Shown here: positions 1 to 11,024 of the stretch, piece by piece
Position numbering within the stretch: position 1 is the first letter of the stretch
Layout: each line of letters starts with the position of its first letter
DNA from: Globodera rostochiensis
Taxonomy: Eukaryota > Nematoda > Chromadorea > Rhabditida > Heteroderidae
DNA: 64,000 nucleotides
Direction of reading: 5' to 3'
NCBI GenBank assembly: GCA_018350325.1
Contig: JAEVLN010000014.1
Location: 1,390,001-1,454,000 of the forward strand
The notes under the pieces: model-generated
Databases searched by the model: none
Seen by the model: only the letters and a program-made list of their open reading frames with translations
What the model was told of the DNA's origin: nothing
Program-made: the position numbers and the translations under genes

Positions 1-1078
1 TTTGACAGTTTCGCGTCGCGAAGCAAATAATCGATCTTATCTAAAGAACAAAACGCCAAATTCGAATCCCCCAACGAAGGCTTATCCAATTGCGCACTCA
101 CCAACATCGAATCCGGCTGTTGGCTCAGAAACAATTTGGTAAAGCACCGATTTTTCACGCGGACGTCCCTTTAGGGTCCATTGGGCATTGCTCAACTGAA
201 CGATTGCTGTAAGTCTTACCATAACAATAAGTAAAAAACAATAATAATAAAATATTCATCAAGTTGAATTCCCCACCAAATCCTTCGGCGGTTGGATCAG
301 CTCGTCGATAAATTCGTAGTCAGTCTCCTCCAAAAATTCGTCCAATTTCCCCTTCAAGAACCCGTCGTTCTTCGTCAACATAAACTTGAAGATTCTGCGC
401 GACATTTCTTCGTGCTAAAATTGCCTTTTCTCCTCACTATTCGTCTCCTTTCATCACAATTTGACCTCAAAATCGGTGACGCCCATTTGCTTCAGAAATT
501 TCGACCCGAACATATGCGAGAACGGACCGTGGCCTGAATTTGGTAAAACCAAAATGTCCGGGATCCAAAAAATGTCCGGTACCCACCGAGATCGTGAATG
601 AGAGCGGCAATGCAAACACAAAGTTGGTCATTTGGCGTAATGCACAAGTCTGGTTGAATTGCCGCAAGGTGTGTAACCATTTGACGTGCGAGATGGTAGA
701 CGCTGAACAGCAAACAGCACAAATTTAGACAGAATAACCAACTGACCCCAAAGAATGCGAAAATCGGCTATGGTCAGCTGACGGGTAGACCCAGCTGCTA
801 CTCCCTTAAAAGGTAATGATGACAAAAGAATGGTCAGGGATAAATCATTGGAAAATGTGCCAAAACCAACTCACCAAGCTGTGAAACACGTCGAAGACGC
901 TGAAATTCCGGAGTATCGATGATCAGATTGATTGGGTAGAAGATATCGACGGTGCCGTAAACTAAGTCGCTGATTTGGAACTAAAAATTATGAATATTTT
1001 GCACAGATTCGTCCACCAATTAATTACCTGCTGGTCCATCGGACATGACCAGCACACCCATTGACGTTTGAAGCCCAT
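1..1078 (-). CDS. SAMHD1: SAMHD1-like HD-domain dNTP triphosphohydrolase, 3' end outside the window
   Basis: Exons on the minus strand are 1028-1078, 875-980, 747-804, 587-702, 466-533, 277-414, 102-195 and 1-40 (continuing off the left edge). All junctions are GT-AG and in frame. The spliced protein starts MGFKRQWVCW and contains IIDTPEFQRLRRVSQLG, RFSHSLG, HDLGHGPFSH, HEEMSRR, KGRPREKS and FDVDKIDYLLRD. These match the SAMHD1 HD core, which hydrolyses dNTPs to nucleoside and triphosphate in the nucleus. All metal and catalytic residues of the human enzyme visible here are kept: the His of RF(E/S)HSLG, the HD pair, the following His residues, and the Asp residues of DVDK.D. The N-terminal SAM domain of the human protein is missing; only about 17 residues precede the HD region. 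The start is the first ATG after a 3' splice-like TTGTTCAG. The C-terminal half lies outside the window. Confidence 0.9.
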
Positions 1079-2408
1079 TTTATTGAATTTAACCTGAACA
1101 AATATATAAAATTTATGAAAAGGTGTATTCGTGTTGCTTGCTTCAAAAATGCATTAAAAGACAAAAGAAAAGCGAACGCATGATCGTTTGTACATTTTAA
1201 ACGTTTTGCGACATAAAACAATTTTTGAAAAAAAAAAAATTTTTTTGAACAAATGTTTGAATTCGAGTCCGTCCGGCCCCATTTTTACTGTGGAAAGGTG
1301 TGCAATGTGCGTAATGAAAGCGAGCGAGGGAAAGGCTTCGGGAAAAACACGAATTGAATTTTGGCATTAGTCATCCATTAGCTTTATTTACTTTTTTTAA
1401 TCCACGACCACCAACCCAGAGTCGCTTGATTTTCTTGCAGAAAGAAGAGTAAAGGTGCTGGGGTCCAGCTTAGCTGAATCAGCTGAGTTGATGATAGGGA
1501 AGGGGAGGAGGGATGGCGAATTCGGTTGACGTGTGGAGAAGCATGAGGGAGTCACAGATGATCGTTCCGTCCCGTGGCCACTGGCCAGAACACAACTGCC
1601 TCACATTTGTTGGGGAGAACGGAAAGTGAACAGAGAATGGGCGGGGACACAATGATCGATTGGATATTTCCTTTTTGCGTCTCACAGAGCTCAACAAAGG
1701 TTCGGACAATGAGAGGAGCGTCTCGTTTAAAGTGGACCAACCTCTCTCTCTATTACCAAGCAAATCTTTCTTTTAATTTCATACGAAGCCCCCCCCCCCC
1801 CAAAAAACAAATTTTTTTGGCGGTACGTATCAAAGAAATTATAAAATATAAATCAAATTGACATAAAATTTGTTTGTTTATTGTGTTTAATTTTTGGATT
1901 TTATCTCGGGAATATTTGCAGCGAGCCATTTTCGTGCAGAATTACACGATAAGGGAAGGGAAGAATTTTGATGATGAATCGAAATTGGGACAGATGGATG
2001 GTTCATATGAGCGAATGAATAATTAATGTGCACATTGGCCCCCTCTCCCTATACACTCCGTCGCTTGAAATAACGCTAATATCGTGAAAGATTGCGATAA
2101 TTTAGCTGGGACGGACGATGGGATGAATAAAAAAGGCTAATGGCTAACGGTATTAAAAACAAAGGCGGCGGCTTCGGTCGGCGGACCCATTTAATTGACT
2201 GGTTGGCATACAAAACAATCGATGTAATTTTAATCGGTGCGTTGCTTCTTTGGTCTTCCGCAGGTTTAACAAAGCTTTTCCAACAAAGAAAAAAAATGCA
2301 AACCAATCGGAGGGCAACAAAAAAGTGTGAATAAATAAAAATACAGAGATACAAAATGAAATTTAATACTATGTAAACATTAATCGAATAGGAGATTGTG
2401 TATTGTGT
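1079..2408. other. Intergenic, no supported gene
   Basis: Open frames here are short, overlap on both strands and show no recognisable domain or exon pattern. There is a poly-A/poly-T block near 1228-1246 and a poly-C tract near 1790-1801. It separates the SAMHD1 start from the end of the next minus-strand gene. Confidence 0.5.
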
Positions 2409-4064
2409 TCACTCAATCAACTCAATGTCCGGTTCCTCATCTTCTTCTTCTTCCGGTGTTTTGTCATCTTAAAACATTGTGAAAACCAAACAAAGCAAAA
2501 AATTGAATTGAATTGAACCGACAAAGGGTTATCCGTCGTCCGGCATGCCAGTCTGGCTCCCGTGTCGCCTCAACATGGCCCAATTCGCCCTCCTCCTTCG
2601 CCTCCTCATCGGATACCGTTATTTGCACTTGCAGTGATTGCTCCATTTGACAATAATCAATTGAAGATTGTTGCTGCTGTCTGTCGTCGTCGTTGTCATC
2701 GCTCAGGTGATCATCAGAGTGAATTCCGACGACAACGGTAGTTGTTGGTGACGGAGGCAAAATGCAAACGATCTGACAATAAATTGAGAAGGATTCTAGC
2801 AATAAATATTTTTATCACCCGCTGCTGTTCAAATTCGCCAAAGTCGCACTCATCGTCGTGTACATCACCAACACTTTCCGACTCCACAAGAGGCGGCGAA
2901 CAATTCACTGTAAATGGAAAAGGTAAAAAAAAGGGAAATATTAACATAGGTGTCCATACGGGATATGACGAATTGTGGTTTGAACTGTTGGTGATGAACA
3001 TGCACATTCCTCCCATTGAGTTCAGTGCCGTCAACGGACGAAGCCACGTGAACGAATTTATCGTCTTCATCCGCTTCTCCCTCATCTCCATCCGTGGTAT
3101 TATCCCTTCTTTCGTCGTTGTAAACTGTTGGTATTGAACCGCTTCCATTTTTCATTTCGTCCTCCTCCTCTGCAGAAGAACGCACTTCGCCCTCCTCGAG
3201 CTCCTCGCCTCCGTTGCCTTTTTCCATTCTTCTCGCCATCTTAAATTTTTTTGCCCCCGCTCTCTTCTGTTTTTCTTTCAAAAGTCTGCTCGATTTTGTT
3301 GGATGTTTGCATAAGGACGTTGGATTTGCATTTGTAACCGGTGAAGATTGATTCTGTTGATCGGACGATGTCGACGGAAAGACACAAAGATTATCGTCCG
3401 ATTCCGAGGTTGACGAACTGTTCGACAGATTCTCGCCTGAAAACTATAATTTCATTCAAACTTTGGCACAACAAACTTTGCATCAAAGCCATAATTCGCT
3501 TTCTCGAGATTCCTTTGAGAAATCCATAAACGAGCATCGTCGCCTCCGGCTCCAACATCCCCTGAATTTTACGGATCAAAAGTTCTGCTGCAATTTTTGT
3601 TACTTTTAATTCTGGAAATATCCTGTTCCGTGTTCTCACATCCAGACTGCTCAAAACTTCGCTCGCCAACTGTTTTCGATTGTCGACAAAATCCAAGAGT
3701 GGACGAAATTTATCTGAAACGACTGTTTCTTAAGAACAAATTTTGAGTTTTAACTTTTCTTTTCCCGAAAATTTTCGATCGCCTCTTTCCTGCGTTTTTT
3801 CTTCGCATCGGTTCGACTCGGCTGAGTTTTCTCCTCCAGCGTTGGTCCCCAACGCGTTTTCCGCCGAATTTGAATTTTATTCACTCCGGTGGGTCCCGAA
3901 AAGGGCGGCGTTGGAGAAGTTGAAGAGGAGGCCCCGGCGGAGAGAGGGACCGATCGAACATTGCTCGCCCTTCTTGAACTCTTAGGCCGGAGAGCATTGC
4001 TTTCAGAATGGTCAGACTCAATGGACGACGTCGAAGCACTCCTACCCCGTTGTTTCCTTGACAC
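2409..4064 (-). CDS. Unrecognised acidic, probably nuclear protein with an SRW-type (ULM-like) motif
   Basis: Minus-strand exons are inferred from coding-like stretches with plausible splice sites: about 3766-4064, 3391-3720, 2955-3395, 2775-2904, 2500-2775 and 2409-2470. The first exon encodes an Arg/Ser-rich segment followed by IRRKTRWGPTLEE, which resembles UHM-ligand motifs of splicing factors such as SF1 and SF3B1. A helical segment follows, containing LDFVDNRKQLASEVL and KIAAELLIRKIQGMLEPEA. Long Asp/Glu- and Ser-rich stretches come next, and the tail is PEEEEDEEPDIELIE followed by a stop at 2409-2411. I do not recognise the family. The true start is not settled: no clean ATG opens the first exon, so a short 5' exon upstream of 4064 is likely. 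Exon borders are approximate. Confidence 0.45.
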
Positions 4065-4486
4065 AAAACACGATAAACAAAACTACAGACAAATAACCGC
4101 CATAATTCATCCAACAAAGATAATCCCAAAAAAAACTTCTCTCGGACGGTTGTTAAATAACACCGATTGGCGGCTTTTTAAAGAACCCACATTTACAAAC
4201 CAACAAAAATAATAAACTGAACTTCTTCGAGTCCTTCCGCCTATGTTTGTGTGACTTCCTGTGCCGTGACATCTGTGTCAAATAGACTTTATGAAGGCAA
4301 GAAATCACTTAAAATAGCTAAAAGCAAGAACAACAATGACTGTTGAGAAATTTGTTTGCGTCAAAATTGGAAAATCTTTATTAAGACCCTTAAAATAAAA
4401 CAATCAAATAAATTAAGCAGAGGAAAAGTGATCCAGAAGTATAATATAACAACATTCACATATTAACCGTGGCAAAATGAAAAGCT
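4065..4486. other. Gap between unrecognised gene and DDOST
   Basis: Probably holds the 5' part of the unrecognised minus-strand gene (possible first exon around 4065-4100) and the DDOST 3' UTR. Nothing else is recognisable. Confidence 0.4.
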
Positions 4487-6439
4487 TTAGGATGTCTTTG
4501 ACTTTTGAGCAGACTTTCCGGGAGGAGCGGGCGCCGAACTTGGCAAGGACGTCTCTTTGTAGTAAAGGAAAACGAAGGAGAACAGAACGACCTGACAATG
4601 CGCAAACATTCAATTAAAACACTCGTAATCTGAGTTTCAAGTTTATATATGGCCACAACATCCAGTCTCAACACCCGAACAATTAAATTATTCCATTAAT
4701 TCTGCTAACCCCAATCATCATAGAGAAGGCCGACACATAATAGGGATATGCACAACGACTGAACCGCTCGTATTGGGTGTGTTGCAGAGGGCGGACAGAG
4801 ACCTGGTTGTGAGTTGAATGGAACGTAATTACTTTGAATAATGAACAAATATACTTGTTGGACGTCGTTAAGATGGGTGTATCCGATCCGATGGTAATCC
4901 ACCAAAAACTTGTAGACGCCATAAACATCCGGGATTTTGAATTCGGCAGTGAGCTTCCCATCTAAATATTCGTATAAAAAATGTTAACAATTTTAATGCA
5001 TTGTTTTTACTATTGTTCTTCAACGTGATGCGCACGAAAGGGTCAATTCGCACAAATTCCATTTGCACATCTTTGCCTTGGAAGGGAAGCCATTTCCCGT
5101 TTTTCAATTCCTCAATGTTTATCTCGTATCTCTTAAAAGGATGGGGTTAATGGGGGAAAAACCCAAAAAAAAACAAAAATTCCAAAGCCCACCACGTTGT
5201 CCATAATTGTGTATTCGGCCGGCGGAAACTTTTGCCCCACAATGTGATGCTTCACGGAATTTAGGCGCAAAACGCCGGATTCTTTGAGCACCCATTTGAG
5301 GATGGACGCCGCCAACTCCTGGTTCCCACTTTTCGTGGCACTAAAAATGCCAAATCAAAAAAAGAATCACTTTTTTAATTTGGCATTACTTGGCAGCATG
5401 TCCAACACGGTTTACGGTTGCGGCTAAAAATTTGTTCGAGAAAAAGTCCAACGATCCCGACAGAACGACACGCGCATTGTTCCGAGCTTGCAAAGCGCCC
5501 AAAAGAATCGTCGATCTGCCAACAGCCGAGGGATACTGAAAACAATCAAAGTCCTAACTTTCAATTCCATTTTATTGTTGGTTGCCCCCATTCAGTTTGT
5601 CTATTACGCCTAGCTTTGGTCAAGAAAAATTATATTATAGTTTTTGATGGATTGTTTTGGCTTGGATTCCAATAAAAGTCCCTCTCATCGCCGAAAATGA
5701 CACATTTGGGTCGAAAAAACCTCATCCACCGCCGTGTTCGGACTGTAAGAATATGCGGTAGAGGAAGCCGTCATCAAGATCAGTTGCAACGGGTTGAGTT
5801 CGTCCACAACGAGCGCAATCCCCCGGTAAAGGACAGGGTTCAGCTGCCGCGCATTGTCCCCCGTGATAAGTGCCGATTTGATCAGTTGCTCATTGGGCAC
5901 AGCGATGGTCGTGTGCGATCCGTCATCCTAAAAAGATATAATGCCTACGAATTGATTGTTATCAGAACCAAAACGGTGTCATAGGTATGATGATCGATGA
6001 CCATTGACTGGTCCTCTCCGAATTCAAAGCCCACTTCAGCAGCAAGATCGCGAATGGCATCCCCCAAATTCGTGTCCGCAGCCACAACAACGTTCCCTCC
6101 ACCGTCGATGAACTTTGCGATTTCGGCCACGTTTATGTTCCCGCCAAATTCTAAAAAAAATCCTTTTAAATTCATTTTGAACAACTACTGATTACCATCC
6201 ACCGATGGAGCAAAAATGATCAGATGGTCATAAAGAAATTCGCCGAATTTGATCAGCGAAAGGTTCGGATCATCAGCCATTGCGATAATGACAGAATGAC
6301 CCCTTTCTTGGAGGGATTTGATGATGATTGAATGAGAATCCCGCGTTGCAGGATTGTCTATAAGCAAAAGGATTCTGTCAGCCGCCAGATTCGATGCGAG
6401 GAGGCACAGAGCAATCAGAAAAAGTGAAAACTTCATCAT
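4487..6439 (-). CDS. DDOST: Oligosaccharyltransferase 48-kDa subunit (DDOST/OST48/WBP1)
   Basis: Nine minus-strand exons (6196-6439, 5975-6150, 5721-5927, 5390-5535, 5193-5340, 5011-5131, 4855-4961, 4710-4802, 4487-4591) sum to 1347 nt, giving 448 aa, close to the human protein. The protein is a non-catalytic but essential subunit of the ER oligosaccharyltransferase that N-glycosylates nascent proteins. Visible family blocks are a signal peptide ([18 protein letters not shown]), [86 protein letters not shown] and [14 protein letters not shown]-terminal transmembrane helix ([11 protein letters not shown]) and a short cytosolic Ser/Pro/Lys tail close it. The start is the first ATG of the signal peptide. 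The exon 2 donor may lie 6 nt further on, which would add two residues. The gene diverges from the TXNDC11-like gene 592 bp away. Confidence 0.96.
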
Positions 6440-7031
6440 CAAGCTAAAGTTTCAATTATAATAAATTCGGCGTCCATGCAATCAACAAAACGCAAAAGCC
6501 GGGATCGGGACCAATCGAGACTGAAATGATCTTAATAGGTGCTGAAGGAATACTTGACTGTCGCTCCGCTTTTAAAGTTAAAACGGTTTCCAGCTTCTGT
6601 ACTGACAAATTAGTGTACCTTTTTAGCAAAGTTTCCACCAAAAAAGCTGAATTCTGTTATTTTGAGTAAAAATGGGTCGTTTGTGCCCTGAGGCAGACAA
6701 TAAACAAAATGCCAATTGCATTAATTTAAAAATAACTGTGCCGGTTCAATCTCCTTCCACACCATTTCAATTTTTGGGGGTTTCATACTAAAATAACAAA
6801 CTCTGGTGTCATTCTAAGCACTCGATGGATAGAAGCTATTTGTAAGCTAAACTAAGCAATTAACCCTTTACAAATTAGTGAAGATAAAGACAATGTAAAT
6901 ATTTTGATTATAAATTTTAAGGTATTTTTTACTACGCTTCCCTCTGATTACACTAAACGTGGCCGTTTTTGTTGTGTCCCAACTGCCAATGTAAACAAAT
7001 TTTGAAGACACACGGCGCTTCTCTTCTCCAT
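6440..7031. promoter_or_regulatory. Divergent intergenic region DDOST / TXNDC11-like
   Basis: 592 bp separates two divergently transcribed genes that both act in the ER, so both promoters should lie here. No specific transcription-factor site was recognised. Confidence 0.4.
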
Positions 7032-10000
7032 ATGACTGAGTCCGGAGAGTCGGTTTCATCTTCCAATTTTGATTCCGATAACACAAATCACTCGGAGCCA
7101 GAGGACGACTCTTTCATTGCCACCGACAAATTAGACGACTTTAACATAGACAAATTTGTTCAAGAACAAATTGACTCGGCCGTGTGCGAAGCAAGTCGCA
7201 TCTGTGCTGACCAAAGCGGAGGAAGTGACGGCAAAAAATCGGATGTGAAATTTGGTCGGTAATTTATGTAAATGTTTCTAATTATACCATTTAATTTTAG
7301 TTTCGCCATTGAAAACTTTTGCAAATTGGTGTGGAACAAAGTGCCGGTTTAACCTTAAAAAAATGATTTCGCTCGTCTCTCTTTTATGGTTTTTGGTCCA
7401 TTTGGCATTGTAAGTCAAATTAATAACGCCAAAACAAGAAATAATGTTGCGGCTGCAGACTGTTCTTGCGGACGAGTCCAATTGTGAGAGAGGGTCGCCC
7501 TCCCGTGCCTTTCTTCCGCCCTTCCAATGGGACAGTGCAAGACCTTTTTGAAGGGAACGGACTACAACCTGAACTACTCATGTCGAAGGCCGAATTTACG
7601 ATTGTGGTGATCTTCTAGCATTTAAAAGAAACATTTTCCAGACAATTTATAATTAAAAGTTATTATGCTTTTTTAGATGCTCTACGCCCCTTGGGATCAC
7701 CGGTGTAAACACTTCAGACGCTCATTTTCTGACGTTGCACACGCGTTCACAGACATTGGCTCGGTGTTTATTATTTCTGTTTATTTTTGAATTAACTCCT
7801 AAATTAAATTTTAAATTATCGTAATGCTTTTCGTTTTCTTCAATTTTATGCCTTTTTACTTTTACAGCAAATTGGGCCGACACTAGACTAATAAAATATA
7901 GCGTTTAGGTCAAATTTGTTGCAGCAAATTGCCATTATTACCGGGGACAATGCCGAAGAATGTACAAAGTGCATTCATTTCCCGTCATTTTTGCTCACAC
8001 TCCGTACCCAAATGGTCATCCGATTTTGTTCAACCAAGTTTTGTCATCCGACAGACTTTTCAGGTGAAATCCAACGACTTTTTTGATGGTTATGCATTTG
8101 CTTTTAGTTGGGTTTTTCATCTGTTGACTCCTCTCCAAAGGTTACATTCCGTCGATGAGTTTCAAAACGCCGTTTTTTCGTCCGATTTTTTGGTTGTTGG
8201 GCATTTTTCTCTGGAGGTTTTGTTTTTATTCTTCGAAAATATAAAAGAAGACAAAATTTTATCTCATTAATAAATAAGAACCAAAATTTAGAGGGACGTT
8301 CCTTTGCCTCGTTCTTACCACGTCTTTCTCAACGCCGCTTACAAATCGGCGGGTCATCGTTCATCCGTGGCATTTGCAATTGTTCTCAATGGGACATTGG
8401 CTCATGACGAATTGGGGTTCGACAGAGCCAATCAAATCAATTTGTATACGTTTTACGATGACAATTCCAACTCCGAACGAATTGCATCGATGGACATTGA
8501 GACGAGCAACACAAAATCGCGGGAAGTGATCGATTGGCTAGGGGAGCAAATTAATGAGAAATACGCGTCCAAAATCGTGCACGATTTGGAATTGGAAGGT
8601 GAGGAATGAGTCATTCAAGGGATTTGAACAAAACTCCCTAAATTGTTCGGTTTTATGGGATTGCCCTTCCCATAAAAATGTGTCCAACAATTAACCCCTC
8701 TCACCATTTTTTAGACTTGGAAAATGCCGGGAAGTCTGACGCGTTGTTCCGGAGACTGAACTCCTCCTCCGCAACTTTGGTCCTTTTTGCCAATTCGCTT
8801 GGCCTCCGTTCCCACAGCCAAAGTCAAATTGCGCTGAGAAATGTATAAATGTCGGGTCGGGCAAACTTCTTAATCAAACTCCATTTTAAGTTTGTCAAGA
8901 TTTTTCATCATTGTCCATCGAATTTGGATAATTTAGAGCGGCGACCGATGTCAGACACTTTTTTTCGGGCGCCATCGCTTGAGCATTTATTTGACAAAAG
9001 CCGAAAGATTTGCGCTTTGAGTGCTGAACAGGTCGACCGACCATTTATTTTTGTTTAATCCAACATTTTCAGGTCAATTTATGCTGTGCTCGGTTTTTAA
9101 GACTCGGAAAATGCCGAAGATTTGTTGAACATTCTGCAGAAGACCATTCTGAGCCCGGAGAGGGCGATGACGGTTGTGAGACAACGATTTCGTTACTTTC
9201 AGAGGGTATCCCGTCCCAAATATTACTTTTTGCTACCGACTTATTTGTTCTTCAGGTCAGCAGTTTAAACGCTTTTGCTGTGCTCGCAGAATTGGCAATT
9301 CCACGGAATCCGAACAGTTCACTGAAACAAATTGGCACCAGCGTTTGATGTGCAAATTTGGCAGACTGATCAGCATTAGACACCCCGAACTCAACCGAGA
9401 TTTCCACTCGGAACCGATGACAGAACTCGAACAGAACCTTTTCGGATTGGACTCCTCTCGGGGATGGATTGTCGGGGCCGGATGTCGACTGAACAGATCG
9501 CTCGGTTTTCTGATCATGGACAAACGCTTTGGACGTCATTTCATGCGCAAATGGGGCATTTCGACGACTGCTGACGGTGAATTGGACTCAGTTGCCATTG
9601 TGGGGAGAGAGGAGGAGCGAATATTTACAATGGAAAACGCCAAAACTGTGACAGTGTTCGTTTTTCCCCCTTTTTTGGATTAACTCCGTAAATTGAGTTC
9701 AGGTCGAATTTAGCCAATTTTATCGATGGGTTTTTCAACAAAACGATCAATTGGAAGCCCAAAAATCAGCAAATAACCGAACAGAATGGAGAAGATGGGG
9801 ACGAGGCTTTTTTTGCTACAAGCATTTTGGAAAGAATTAACCGGCGGATGTTTTTGGATGGCATTCTTAACTCGGTAATTAATTTAATTTGTTTATTTCC
9901 GCCAATTTTCATTTGTCAGGACCGTTCCTACGATGCCGTGGTGTTTTTCTCTGGCGGCGATTGGCACGGGCCCTCCCAAAGTGTGCTCCATTTTTTCCAT

Positions 10001-10748
10001 CAAACACAAAACTATTTCCAGGGCTTTGGGGAATTCATCAAATTTTACATGTAAAATATTTAATTTTACTATTTTAATGTAATTCTTTTTTCATTCCCCA
10101 GCATTGACTCTTCTCAGAATTCTTTTGACTGGCGTTTTGACTTTCACCGTTTGCCCGCCGTCGCTTTTTTTCCCGCTAAAAGGTCCCTTCATTAAAGCGT
10201 TAATTGTTGCCGTGCCGCCTTTAAAGTTTCCGCCTTCAGAGGCCAAGAAAGCTTCGCCTTCCGCCATGACATCGCCTTCACTGTGCCCAATTTGCTCGGT
10301 TTTATTTTCCCGCGTTGCCAAACACAACTCCGATGGCTGTTGGCCTTTGCCATTTGCAAAGGCAAGTGTTTGGAGAGAAATGCGCGCAGAATTGGACAAA
10401 TGGTCGCAAAAGCGGACGACGACATCCAAATGCTGCGCAAAATGCTTCGCAAATTGCATTCCCGGGAGGGACACATTCGCCCGCCTTTTGACGCCGTTCA
10501 CCATTTTCGCTCATTTCTGAGAAGGTGAATTTTGTCAAATTGCACAATAATTTTAAATGTTTTGCCCATTCAGACGGAAGTTGCAAAAGGCGGTGTTGTT
10601 GAGGCTGTCCGAGTTTGTTAACGCATTAAGGCATAAACAATTGGCCGAATGGGACAACGGAAAGCAAAGGGAAATGGCCACAAGTGCCGTCTTTGCCAAT
10701 TGGATAATGACAACAAATGGCAAAACAAGAAGCGATCTCCATCGATAA
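7032..10748 (+). CDS. TXNDC11: TXNDC11-like thioredoxin-domain membrane protein
   Basis: Sixteen in-frame exons: 7032-7254, 7301-7409, 7459-7606, 7677-7763, 7909-8063, 8108-8216, 8292-8598, 8715-8842, 8939-9020, 9102-9205, 9261-9655, 9703-9874, 9920-10050, 10102-10182, 10240-10524, 10574-10748; about 896 aa. The order matches vertebrate TXNDC11: an acidic N-terminus, one transmembrane helix (MISLVSLLWFLVHLAL), REGRPPVPFFRPSNGTVQDLF, a first thioredoxin fold (MLYAPWDHRC, VKFVAANCHYYRGQC), central degenerate folds (ANFIDGFFNKTINW), a last thioredoxin fold (DRSYDAVVFFSGGDWHGP, IDSSQNSFDWRF, RLPAVAFFP) and a C-terminal coiled coil (DDDIQMLRKMLRKLH). Mammalian TXNDC11 is an ER protein linked to DUOX maturation and ERAD. 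Here the last fold reads WHGPS where the human protein has WCGFC, so thiol-disulfide exchange there is unlikely. Junctions at 9020/9102 and 9205/9261 are the least certain, because alternative frames stay open. Confidence 0.88.
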
Positions 10749-11024
10749 TAAATTGTTAAATCCCTTTCAATCTTTGAATCAATTTGTTATGTTGTCACAT
10801 TATGTATAGTACATTCTGTCATCTTGGTACACAAATTTATATATTTATTTGTTTGTCTATTTTATTATTCTGAAAATATAGTCAAAGTGTAATAACTAAT
10901 CTTCGCGGTGAATGATTGAATGAATTCTCTTTTGCTTTGCAAAATGCCATGGTAACCCTTTGGGTAGGAAGCGTCATTCTCATCATTTGGTCGTTTATTT
11001 CCTTCCCAAAATAGCCTAACCCAA

